Below, piece after piece: positions 1-10,116 of a stretch of 64,000 bases of DNA (position 1 is its first letter; each line of letters opens with the position of its first letter). The notes under the pieces were generated by a model that saw only the letters and a list, made by a program, of their open reading frames with translations, made no database searches and was not told the DNA's origin. The stretch spans positions 8,494,001 to 8,558,000 of the forward strand of contig OX424564.1 of the NCBI GenBank assembly GCA_949152475.1, written 5' to 3'. The position numbers and the translations under genes are program-made. Source of the DNA: Terebella lapidaria (lineage: Eukaryota; Annelida; Polychaeta; Terebellida; Terebellidae).

Positions 1-2076
1 CATTTATGCACTCGGTCACAGGCCCCACCCCACCTCCAGAGAGCAAATGTGCATTTATGCACTCCATGTATGCACCCTGTGTCAAACGTGCATTGAGCAT
101 GTATGCATTTATGCATTTATGCACTCGGTCACAGGCCCCACCCCACCTCCAGAGAGCAAATGTGCATTTATGCACTCCATGCATGCACCCTGTGTCAAAC
201 GTGCATTGAGCATGTATGCATTTGTGCATTTATGCATTTATGCACTTGGTCACAGGCCCCATCCCACCTCCAGAGAGCAAATGTGCATTGATGCACCCCA
301 TGTATGCACCCTATGTCAAACGTGCATTGAGCATGTATGCATTTGTGCATTTATGCACTTATGCACTTATGCACTCGGTGACAGGCCCCACCCCACCTCC
401 AGAGAGCAAATGTGCATTTATGCACTCCATGTATGCACCCTGTGACAAACGTGCATTGAGCATGTATGCATTTGTGCATTTATGCACTTATGCATTTATG
501 CACTCGGTCACAGGCCCCACCCCACCTCCAGAGAGCAAATCTGCATTTATGCACACCATGTATGCACCCTGTGTCAAACGTGCATTGACCATGTATGCAT
601 TTGTGCATTTATGCACTTATGCCCCACCCCACTCTCCAGAGAGCAAATGTGCATTTATGCACTCCATGTATGCACTCTGTGTCAAACGTGCATTGAGCAT
701 GTATGCATTTGTGCATTTATGCACTTATGCATTTATGCACTCGGTCACAGGCCCCACCCCACCTCCAGAGAGCAAATGTGCATTTATGCACTCCATGTAT
801 GCACCCTGTGTCAAACGTGCATTGAGCATGTATGCATTTATGCATTTATGCACTCGGTCACAGGCCCCACCCCACCTCCAGAGAGCAAATGTGCATTTAT
901 GCACTCCATGTATGCACCCTGTGTCAAACGTGCATTGAGCATGTATGCATTTGTGCATTTATGCATTTATGCACTTGGTCACAGGCCCCATCCCACCTCC
1001 AGAGAGCAAATGTGCATTGATGCACCCCATGTATGCACCCTATGTCAAACGTGCATTGAGCATGTATGCATTTGTGCATTTATGCACTTATGCACTTATG
1101 CACTCGGTGACAGGCCCCACCCCACCTCCAGAGAGCAAATGTGCATTTATGCACTCAATGTATGCACCCTGTGACAAACGTGCATTGAGCATGTATGCAT
1201 TTGTGCATTTATGCACTTATGCATTTATGCACTCGGTCACAGGCCCCACCCCACCTCCAGAGAGCAAATCTGCATTTATGCACACCATGTATGCACCCTG
1301 TGTCAAACGTGCATTGACCATGTATGCATTTGTGCATTTATGCACTTATGCCCCACCCCACTCTCCAGAGAGCAAATGTGCATTTATGCACTCCATGTAT
1401 GCACTCTGTGTCAAACGTGCATTGAGCATGTATGCATTTGTGCATTTATGCACTCATGCATTTATGCACTCGGTCACAGGCCCCACCCCACCTCCAGAGA
1501 GCAAATCTGCATTTATGCACTCCATGTATGCACCCTGTGTCAAACGTGCATTGAGCATGCATGCATCTGTGCATTTATGCACTTATGCATTTATGCACTC
1601 GGTCACAGGCCCCACCCCACCTCCAGAGAGCAAATGTGCATTTATGCACCCCATGTATGCACCCTGTGTCAAACGTGCATTGAGCATGTATGCATTTGTG
1701 CATTTATGCACTTATGCATTTATGCACTCGGTCACAGGCCCCACCCCACCTCCAGAGAGCAAATGTGCATTTATGCACTCCATGTATGCACCCTGTGTCA
1801 AACGTGCATTGAGCATGTATGCATTTGTGCATTTATGCACTTATGCATTTATGCACTCGGTCACAGGCCCCACCCCACCTCCAGAGAGCAAATGTGCATT
1901 TATGCACCCCATGTATGCACCCTGTGTCAAACGTGCATTCAACATGTATGCATTTGTGCATTTATGCACTTATGCATTTATGCACTCGGTCACAGCCCCC
2001 CCCCCCCCTCCAGAGAGCAAATATGCATTTATGCACTCCATGTATGCACCCTGTGTCAAACGTGCATTTGAAATGA
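1..2076 (+). repeat. Minisatellite A with higher-order structure
   Basis: Tandem array of a 107-132 bp unit built from a fixed part (landmark ctcggtcacagg, then a C-rich stretch) and a variable run of tgcattta/tgcactta-like octamers. The first 1.46 kb is two copies of a 729-bp block of six variant units: the sequence at 1 repeats at 730, including odd units such as the shortened one near 608 and 1343. From about 1469 the array is regular, with the landmark at 1469, 1598, 1727, 1856 and 1985 (129 bp period). Several frames stay open for hundreds of codons because 729 and 129 are multiples of three, giving Met/His/Cys-rich products that look like no known protein. I treat these as non-coding. 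The left end lies outside the window. Confidence 0.95.
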
Positions 2077-2149
2077 CTTGGACTTATGCACTTTTTGGCC
2101 CTATCTCTCATCATTGGGCTTCTGGCCAAAACAGCCAGTACTGCGGTTC

Positions 2150-3335
2150 TCTCTGGGAGAGGGAGGCCGTGGGACATATATACTCTGGTCAGGAAACAAG
2201 CGAGGTTCGTGGGAGGCCTTGGGAGAGGGGGGCCGTGGGACATATTCACTCTGGTCAGGAAACATGAAGAGTTCGTGGGAGGCCTTGGGAGAGGGAGGCC
2301 GTGGGACATATATACTCTGGTCAGGAAACAAGCGAGGTTCGTGGGAGGCCTTGGGAGAGGGAGGCCGTGGGACATATATACTCTGGTCAGGAAACAAGCG
2401 AGGTTCGTGGGAGGCCTTGGGAGAGGGGGGCCGTGGGACATATTTACTCTGGTCAGGAAACATGAAGAGTTCGTGGGAGGCCTTGGGAGAGGGAGGCCGT
2501 GCAACAGTGTCTGGTCAGGAAACATGGAGATTCCTTGGGGGGCCATGGGAGAGGGAGGCCGTGGGACATATATACTCTGGTCAGAAAACGTGAAAAGTTC
2601 GTGAGAGGCCTTGGGAGAGGGAGCCCGTGGGACATATATACATGTACTCTGGTCAGGAAACATGGAGATTTCTTTGGAGGCAATGGGAGAGGGAGTCCGT
2701 GGGACATATTTACTCTGGTCAGGAAACATGAAAAGTTCGTGGGAGGCCTTGGGAGAGGGAGGCTGTGGGACATATATACTCTGGTCAGGAGACATGAAAA
2801 GTTCGTGGGAGGCCTTGGGAGAGGGAGGCCGTGGCACATATATACTCTGGTCTGGTCAACAGTGTCTGGTCAGGAAACATGGAGATTCCTTGGGGGGCCA
2901 TGGGAGAGGGAGGCCGTGGGACATATATACTCTGGTCAGAAAACATGAAAAGTTCGTGAGAGGCCTTGGGAGAGGGAGCCCCTGGGACATATATACTCTG
3001 GTCAGGAAACATGGAGATTTCTTGGGAGGCCTTGGGAGAGGGAGGCCGTGGGACATATTTACTCTGGTCAGGAAACATGAAAAGTTCGTGGGAGGCCTTG
3101 GGAGAGGGAGGCCGTGGGACATATATACTCTGGTCAGGAAACATGCGAGGTTCGTGGGAGGCCTTGGGAGAGGGAGGCCGTGCAACAGTGTCTGGTCAGG
3201 AAACATGGAGATTCCTTGGGGGGGGGGGGGGGGGAGGCATGGGAGAGGGAGGCCGTGGGACATATATACTATGGTCAGAAAACATGAAAAGTTCGTGAGA
3301 GGCCTTGGGAGAGGGAGGCTGTTCGCCATGTAATC
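2150..3335 (+). repeat. Minisatellite B, 66-bp unit
   Basis: About 18 tandem copies of a 66-bp unit; the landmark ctggtcaggaaacatg recurs every 66 bp (for example 2185 and 2251). Units fall into variants: one with the atatatactct end, one with cgtgcaacagtgtctgg (near 2500, 2860 and 3185), and one with gattccttggggggcc. The variants recur in the same order, suggesting block-wise duplication. The unit is 22 codons long, so long open frames exist on both strands; I regard them as by-products. A G run sits near 3215-3235. The array abuts minisatellite A across about 70 bp of non-repetitive sequence (2077-2149). Confidence 0.93.
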
Positions 3336-3834
3336 TCTGACCAGGAAACATCATACGACTTCTACTGTTATGCAAAGTACTTCATACATTGTCATGCAAA
3401 GTGGTTCAAAATTGGGTGAAAATATACCGACCGTTCGGCACGCGCTTAGTATGATCTACACATTGAGATAGGAAGCGACGCTGTCGAGTGTGTCTTCGTT
3501 CTTGACTTGTTGTACATATATGAAGAAGATTTTCTGCTATTTTTTCTAGTGATTTTTTTTTCACAACTTCAATCAGAAAATATGAATATAATATATATAA
3601 TATATTCATTTCTGGGTGGGGGAGAGGGGGGGGGGGGGGGTCGGAGATCCCCTACATATGAAGGTGCCTCTGGTCTATAGTGGAATGTTAGTGTAGAATT
3701 TATAATACATTTTTTATTCCTATTTGATCCCGAAAATGCTCCCCCCTCCTCTTCCACCTTGACCGAATTTCTGGATCCAACCCAAATCCACCTTGACTCA
3801 AATTGTCATGAGCGGGTTTTGGGGGAGTAGATTT
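3336..3834. other. Intergenic stretch, no gene seen
   Basis: AT-rich, non-repetitive sequence with a G run near 3620-3641. No conserved coding pattern was recognised on either strand; the short open frames here do not resemble any family I know. Confidence 0.6.
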
Positions 3835-3835
3835 A

Positions 3836-3931
<96 letters not shown>

Positions 3932-3933
3932 GT
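3835..3933 (+). repeat. (TAA)n microsatellite
   Basis: About 33 copies of the trinucleotide taa, nearly pure, running into a short agtagtagta variant at the right. Confidence 0.98.
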
Positions 3934-4014
3934 AGTAGTAAGTATTCAATAGTATATATGGTCAACACAAGAATCTGGCGATGCTATAACGAATGGTCTC
4001 CTAGTACTAGTATA

Positions 4015-5185
4015 CTGACCAAAAAAAGAAACGCAATTTGGAAATTGGGCTATACTTTTTTTCGCATCATTATAAATGGTAATTCAAAATGTCCGAGCCT
4101 TGTGACTGCCCATATAGTGCAAAGACACATTTACTCACTCCGTTGGCGACAAATTACGACGCGACAAAAGTTACGTAGATGGTCGTCTTTGAGCATTTGC
4201 ACTACTCAGCCACTCCCAGTTATGGTGTGATCTTTTAGTACTCACTAGGGTATATAAAAGGCATGCAAAACTTTGGGCAAATTGCCGATGCAAACGCTAC
4301 CAAATCTTACAAGTTTGTTGCAACATTGTGCGGATAGGATGATCTGAGCAAAACTGTGGCATCATAGACCGGGCCTGAGAATTTATCGTCCATAAAGCCA
4401 TTGTATGGTGTCTAAGAAGCAATACTGTAGCCAATGGAAATGCAACAAAATGCCTAAAGCCTGCAACACCTCACTGAACGACTCCGGGAGTTGAACGTCG
4501 TAAGAAGCCATTTACACCTTCATGACCACTTCCGATCAGCCATAAGGACACCAGCCGGGAATTAGGACTGGAATCAATCCATGATCAGTGAAAAGACAGG
4601 TTGTAACAGTCTGCAAGACGATGACCTTCACACACGTAACCACCACCGAGTTATGATGCCAACGGAGCCAAGGAAAAACGCTTTTCGGCATTGAATGGGA
4701 AGCTGATTTGGTGGAAAATGTCAAACTGGTCAAACATGCGCATTTACGAACAGATCCAGACTTGCTATGTACACCGCCGATGGTAGAACACGAATATGAC
4801 GTCGTACAGGTGACTGGTATGCTCACGCATGCGTACTGCGAGATATGGTGGCCCGACGTTGTAGTATGGGTGTAGAAATAAATGTTTCTTGTAGGACATG
4901 ACCTTACTTCGACGAGGAAAGCCACAACTGAACGAAATTTGTCGTCCCGGGATCCATGGCCACACCAGATAGTAGCAATGATTGACCATGTCATTCTCAC
5001 TTTTGCCAGATGTGGCTTTGTGTGCTCTGTAAAGCTTAACGGGACTGATGATTCCTCAATATTGCGAATGATTGTCACTGTTCAGATGCTTTACTGCACA
5101 TGTAATGCAAAATGTATGACATCACTATTTATTTTAATGAAATTATACAATAATATTGAAAAGTTGCGTTTCTTTTTTTGGTCAG
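4015..5185 (+). mobile_element. Tc1/mariner-like DNA transposon, decayed
   Basis: A 1.17-kb element with perfect 22-bp terminal inverted repeats (ctgaccaaaaaaagaaacgc... at 4015-4036 and its reverse complement at 5164-5185), flanked by TA on both sides, the target duplication typical of the Tc1/mariner superfamily. The interior on the + strand still shows shreds of a Tc1-type transposase, for example residues like RDMVARR around 4840-4870, but in shifting frames with many stops. No ORF long enough for a working 330-350 residue transposase remains, so the copy is non-autonomous. The total length is slightly short for Tc1 elements (usually 1.2-1.7 kb). The flanking TA and perfect ends make the boundaries secure; the family call is less so because the coding region is so worn. 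Confidence 0.75.
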
Positions 5186-5319
5186 TATATATATCGCTCT
5201 GTAATCGACATCCATAGGCTTGCCGGCCCAGGTATCATATCCTGCGCCTCAATATATTCATCAATAAGGATAAAAAAAGGTGCGAGACAGATTAAATGGT
5301 ATGTTTTTAGTGGACGAGT

Positions 5320-6405
5320 ACGGAAGCGTATTAGGGCCACATGAGTTTTTTTTTCAATTCAATTCAATTTGTCGACTTATCAACTCGATAAATCGAGATA
5401 TTATCTCGATAAATCGAGATATCATCTCGATAAATCGACTTATTTATCTCGATTTATCGAGTTATTATCTCGATAAATCGACTTAATTATCTCGATTTAT
5501 CGAGATATTATCTCGATAAATCAAGATATTATCTCGATAAATCGACTTATTTATCTCGATTTATCGAGTTATTATCTCGATAAATCAACTTAATTATCTC
5601 GATTTATCACGATAAATCGACTTATTATCTCGATAAATCGAGATATTATCTCGATAAATCGACTTATTTATCTCGATAAATCGAGTTAGTTATCTCGATA
5701 AATCGAGTTAATCATCTCGATAAATCGACTTATGTCTTGGCCATTTAAAGTTCAAGTACAATGGAAATATGTTTCGAGTCACATTATTCATATTAAACAC
5801 TATGTTGAATAGGCTTATATGATGGACCAATATAACGTTAAATATTGAATAATACAGACCAAACTACCGAATTAAAAACTATAGTGAAGTTACTATATCA
5901 CTATCTCTTAGAAAGATGCAACATGTTCATGAATGAAAATGGTGTAATTGTTTTTTTTAATTATTTAGCTATTAAACATGGAATGAGGTATATTCGTAAA
6001 GTTATAAATCTGTACGGCTTCTTCAATTGGATAGTTTGGTATTATTTCAGAGATTAACGTATTGACTGTTAATCATATATATATATACTCCATATAGTTT
6101 TCAATATGAGTGTATATTTTCTTTGTCCTATTGTTGCCAAGGTAACCAATGAAATGGTATGGCTCGCCTATAGATCTATTATGGTCGATGCATACTCATT
6201 TTACTTGTACTTTAAATGTCTGAGTCTTATAAGTCGATTTATCGAGATACTATCTCGATTTATCGAGATAATTTACTCGATTTATCAAGATAATTAACTC
6301 GAGATATTAAGTCGATTTATCGAGATAACTAACTCGATTTATCGAGATAATAAGTCGACAAATTGAATTTAAAAAAAACTCATGTGGCCCTAATACGCTT
6401 CCGTA
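5320..6405. mobile_element. hAT-like MITE filled with ctcgataaatcgag palindromes
   Basis: Terminal inverted repeats of about 55 bp (acggaagcgtattagggcca... at 5320 and its inverse ending at 6404/6405), flanked by the 8-bp direct repeat ggacgagt at 5312-5319 and 6406-6413, as expected for a hAT-type target duplication. Inside both ends lie arrays of a short palindrome: ctcgat-aa-atcgag and variants repeat about every 20-30 bp through 5372-5738 and again at 6230-6362. The centre (about 5745-6220) is single-copy AT-rich sequence without a recognisable transposase. The element is non-autonomous. hAT assignment rests on the 8-bp duplication only. Confidence 0.75.
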
Positions 6406-6413
6406 GGACGAGT

Positions 6414-7183
6414 AGTATTAAGGAGCAGTGTACGATACTTGGGGCCGGCTTGCCATTCGTGACTTGTGAGTTGAACTCGTACAGACTATAATTCATAGGC
6501 ATAGAGGGATAAAAAAAGCCTGGCCTGTTTGAACGCCTATTGTTCGATTTATTTACTCAATAAACTATACATATCTTCATTTACCGGTATATTATACAAC
6601 CAGCAGCGATCTGCTCCAGAGGCGTAGACACCATATAATTATTGGTCCGGCCCTAGTGACACAGCACATAGCGGTCTGGGGGTTCGCGGGGCGCCGTAAG
6701 CCCCCCGAGAAAAAAAATGAAATCTACTCTCTGTACGGTGCTCTCTGGTGTATGTCTAGAAATCAGCAGTCTCCCAGACATTTCACAGCTGGTATCTTTT
6801 TTGCATTTTCGAGGAGAAGTCACTTTGAATATAAATAGTATTTATACATGAAAAACTGCATGGCAAATAACACTTTTTTGACACATAATAATCCACCAGC
6901 ATGCAATTAGCAAAAGATCATAGAATAGACAGATCGACACAAAATAGTCCTGTATTGGGCATGCAACCTAGTACCTCACAGAGGCGGACACAAAATGTCC
7001 AAAAGGAGGGGACAGTTGAGTAGACTGACGAATGCAATAGGCGTGGGGTCTGGGGCCCGCAAGAAACCAACGCCTTCTAGATGCTCTGTGGTGAGATAAG
7101 AAGCTCTCAGAGCGTTGTCAAGAGAAGAATTTATCACTATCATACTTTCAAATCAACAATAACTATCAAAATAATATTCACTG
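6414..7183. other. Intergenic stretch with a MITE-end relic
   Basis: No gene recognised. Around 6665-6715 lies a G/C-rich segment (gcggtctgggggttcgcggg, then gccgtaagccccccgagaaa) that also occurs inverted near 19474-19518, so it is a dispersed repeat, probably the end of a hAT-type MITE. Two agaggcg motifs (about 6618 and 6978) resemble such ends too. Confidence 0.45.
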
Positions 7184-7690
7184 CTATACTCGGATGTTTC
7201 TAACTCGTTTACACTGTTTTTCGCTAATATTTTTGTGATGCTAAACGCTATCGTTCTATAACTTGGCATACTTCACCTGGGAGTCAAACGGCAATTTCCT
7301 ACAAAAGTTCACACAGCTATGACGAAAATTGAAAAAGTTGGCAATCTACCCCAATGTTAAATTTAGCCCTATTATTTATTTTCTGGGCCCGCACACAATT
7401 TTGTGCATTTGCTCGGTTTTGTAGCGGAACAATGTTTCAAAATCAACATGTTTGTGTAGAATACACCCCAGTGTATCTCCTGGTTCAAAGTTACAAGAAT
7501 ATTTCGAATCCTGATGGATGTAAACAGGACCAATTCCTCGAATATGCTCAGATTCTCGAAATCCCGTTTTGGGCTGAAATTCAACATAGACATACTTCGC
7601 CAGCTCTTTCAATTTTCACGATAGCTGTCTGAAATTTGGTAGAAAATTGCCGTTTGCCTCCCAGGTGAAGTATTTCCAGGGCGTATGTAT
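7184..7690 (-). mobile_element. Foldback MITE, copy 1 (reverse orientation)
   Basis: Long inverted arms: the segment reading acttcacctgggagtcaaac near 7268 is mirrored by gtttgcctcccaggtgaagt near 7655. A second copy lies at 14275-14860. The interior here is the reverse complement of the interior of copy 2 (shared stretch around cccagtgtat/cacattgggg), so the two were inserted in opposite directions. No coding sequence. The right arm is worn compared with copy 2. Confidence 0.7.
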
Positions 7691-7873
7691 TTTTAAAACT
7701 TAAAGTTGTAGTTAATTCATCATTCAAAGCAGTCAAAAACCAGTATTAATAGCGTCATAGTTGAACAGTTCTGTATTCTTTAAATTGCAAATTATCAGCA
7801 TCCAATACTGACAGTAGTTTGCGTTTAATTATTACAACAGCAATTGTATTCTACAAATGGCATCATGAGCATA

Positions 7874-8530
7874 TCACTTTCTACACATGTCGCAGATGTG
7901 ATTTCCAGGGATGCTGATGGAGCAAGCCTCGTGGCACCATTTGAGGCACGAAGAACACTGTCCAGTCTTCGTATGGTAGTTGGATGTACTGCTCATTACA
8001 ATATATACAAAAAACTTCTTCTTCTGCATCCGACTGACTCTGGATGCTGGATACCTTCGTCCTTTTTTGGTGCTACTTCCTTTTTCTTCATTGGTTTCTA
8101 TTTCATGGAACATTCTGCTCCTTCTTGAGCAATCTTTGGCGCATACTTCCTGATTCTGTCGTTCATTTTCTTCCTTCTCCCTTTGTTTCACCATTTGCAT
8201 TTCCATCACTTCACTGGATGTTAGCAGGAAATACTTTGGGGCTTTCAGTTTTTTGCTGCGTACATTTCTCGAGCGAGTGGGATACGGTAGAATGTCACTG
8301 TCGACATCAGCAGACAAGGAAGTGGTCCTCATATTTGATCCGCTTGAAGCGGGTGGTGCAACATCTAGATCCACAGTGGTGGACCAAGTGTTTGTCGGCA
8401 TGGGATCAACAACTGGTTGCGCAGCATCTGCAGGTATCCCTAGCAGGCAGTGGTCCACAGCTTGCAGCACAAGATCCCAAGAAGTCAGTCCGGGTTCCCT
8501 GTCAGGCAGGGCAATTCGATTGCCATGCAC
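7874..8530 (-). pseudogene. pogo/Tigger-like transposase C-terminal fragment
   Basis: A 218-codon open frame resembling the C-terminal tail of pogo-type DDE transposases. In order: a variable region, a basic stretch, the motif KAPKYFLLTSSEV (common near the end of these proteins), a long charged helix rich in K/E/R, and a C-terminal cysteine/histidine cluster (QCSSCLKWCHEAC, then CDMC) like the PHD-type zinc finger many pogo-like proteins carry. The helix-turn-helix DNA-binding half and the DDE catalytic core are not visible upstream (8531-8900), so this is a remnant, not a working transposase. It could instead be a fragment of a host gene derived from such an element. No TIRs were found around it. 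Confidence 0.55.
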
Positions 8531-9154
8531 CTTTCATCAGCGTCGTTCAACTGGTATTTTTACCTGTCGCCACTGCCTGTAAGATGAGTTAGTTTGGTGT
8601 AAGCCAAGTGCATGACATGATTCAAAACATGTCTTCACCTCAGCGGACATTGATGACTCGATGACCACCAAGGTCATTCCAGGTGGTAACTGGTCCTGCA
8701 CAGTGGCCGTGTTTGTGATGATAACATATCAGGAACTTGACATGAACGATGTTGCTGTTGGCGTTTGATTGGCGTTGTCCTTGGACACTTGAACTGGTTG
8801 AGTCATACAGCATAGTCAGGTGAAATGCCTCCTCTGTGTGACTAAGCCCCCTGACTATAGCCAGTTCAGTGTGACGTAAATAAAACGTCAAGACAGCCGT
8901 AGGTCCAGAGGTACACGTACGCGTACACGTATCAAATCTTAAGCTCTCCTCGCGGAGAGTCCTGTGGGGGGGGGGGGGGGTTGCACGGTGGACCCCCTGG
9001 GCTCATGGACTATCAGGCATGAAGAAAATTTGAGAACGTTTCACAATCTAACTGAAATATTTTTTTAGTGATTGTCTCCGGACCAACGCATCTATCCATG
9101 GGCCGTTTTAATCGTATTTGAAGATGTCGCCTCCATCAAACGGCGGCAATAAAT
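8531..9154. other. Intergenic stretch with a G-rich dispersed repeat
   Basis: No gene recognised. At 8966-9022 a G run followed by ttgcacggtggaccccctgg and then atcaggcatgaaga occurs again at 19743-19804, with the same order and only one or two differences outside the G run. Confidence 0.6.
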
Positions 9155-10116
9155 AAACAATTAAAAATAACGACTTAATTGTATTTAGAATTGTAGTAAA
9201 TGTTTGTAGTAAATGAAAGGTTTGTTGAGCTCGGTTTGAAGTCCAGATAGTGTTTGCCGTTAGGGAATCCAGTTAAACAATCTTTAGTTTGTTAAGAACT
9301 GTACCCTGAAATGGGTAATATATGTCTTGGCCCGGGATGAACCCAGCCAATTTGTGGACATGGTTTTACCAGCGAAGATATTTGAGGAATGCAGTAGAAT
9401 GCCAGCGTCCTAATCTTTGGATTTGAAGTGGAGACATCCCCAGTTGAGCTGCATATGTTGCGCCGCCAATCCTGAAGCTATGGCTGGTATACAGCTTTGG
9501 GTCCAGGTTCGCCCCCAGGATAAATTTTTACAAGATTACGTTGAAGAATGTTCTCGTGACTGGTTTAGCGACGTTTGTAACGAACAGAATTGTTGATTGT
9601 GTGGGTCGAAGTTGCAGATAATTGGCCATGGCAACCACTGGACAATAATCTGGAGAATGCTGGGGGTGGATGGTGACAGACTGTTTGGCAACGGAGTGCT
9701 TGAAAGTCTGGAACATTATTACCAGTTTCGGTGGGTTGGTGAATCTGGTGATATCCTGGAGCCGGAGAGTGTGTTCAGCTGGGGTCGCTGTGATCTCGCT
9801 GATGCGACACAGGCCGTAGAAGGCTACCAGGTACATGGCCTTGAACAGATGGTACTCGTAGTCAGTTGTGACTGCCACGCGGAGTGAATCAATGGCCGCA
9901 TGTAACAATGGCAACGTCATGGGCTCTCGTTGATCAGTTGATGGGCGGAGGTGGCGTAGACCCTGGAATGTTTTGGTGATGAGGAATGATGTGGCGGGGT
10001 CAGGGAAGCTCCAGATTTTGTGGAAGTATGATATCGCAGACACAAAGGTGCGGATAGAGTTGGTTGAATAGTTTTTGTGATAAAGCACCCGATTCATATT
10101 CCTGGTACGATAAGAT
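9155..10116 (-). mobile_element. Tyrosine-recombinase element, copy A (DIRS- or Crypton-like fossil)
   Basis: Minus-strand remnant encoding the C-terminal catalytic part of a tyrosine recombinase: a helical N-terminal segment (TNSIRTFVSAISYFHKIW), the first catalytic arginine box (YGLCRISE), and further along the HxxR box (HSFRIGG) and a final GRWHSTAFLKYL with the likely nucleophile tyrosine. These are hallmarks of recombinases from DIRS-type retroelements and Cryptons. No RT lies next to it, so the parent class is open. It is nearly identical to copy B at 16033-17585, in inverted orientation. Both start at the same sequence (atcttatcgtaccagg), so this is a shared unit boundary. It is broken, with a handful of breaks, and young judging by the similarity of the copies. 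Confidence 0.75.

Noticed and set aside
2078-3333. Long open frames on both strands across the 66-bp repeat
   Set aside because: The unit is 22 codons with no stop in several frames, so open frames follow automatically; the products are pure repeats with no known fold.
1-3335. CRISPR-like array
   Set aside because: Repeats are contiguous minisatellite units without distinct spacers, in a eukaryotic context.
4536-5078. 180-codon minus-strand frame inside the Tc1-like element
   Set aside because: It is antisense to the transposase traces and has no family features of its own.
8640-8891. Upstream catalytic core for the pogo-like fragment
   Set aside because: The 83-codon minus frame lacks any DDE-type motif, so I did not extend the fragment into it.
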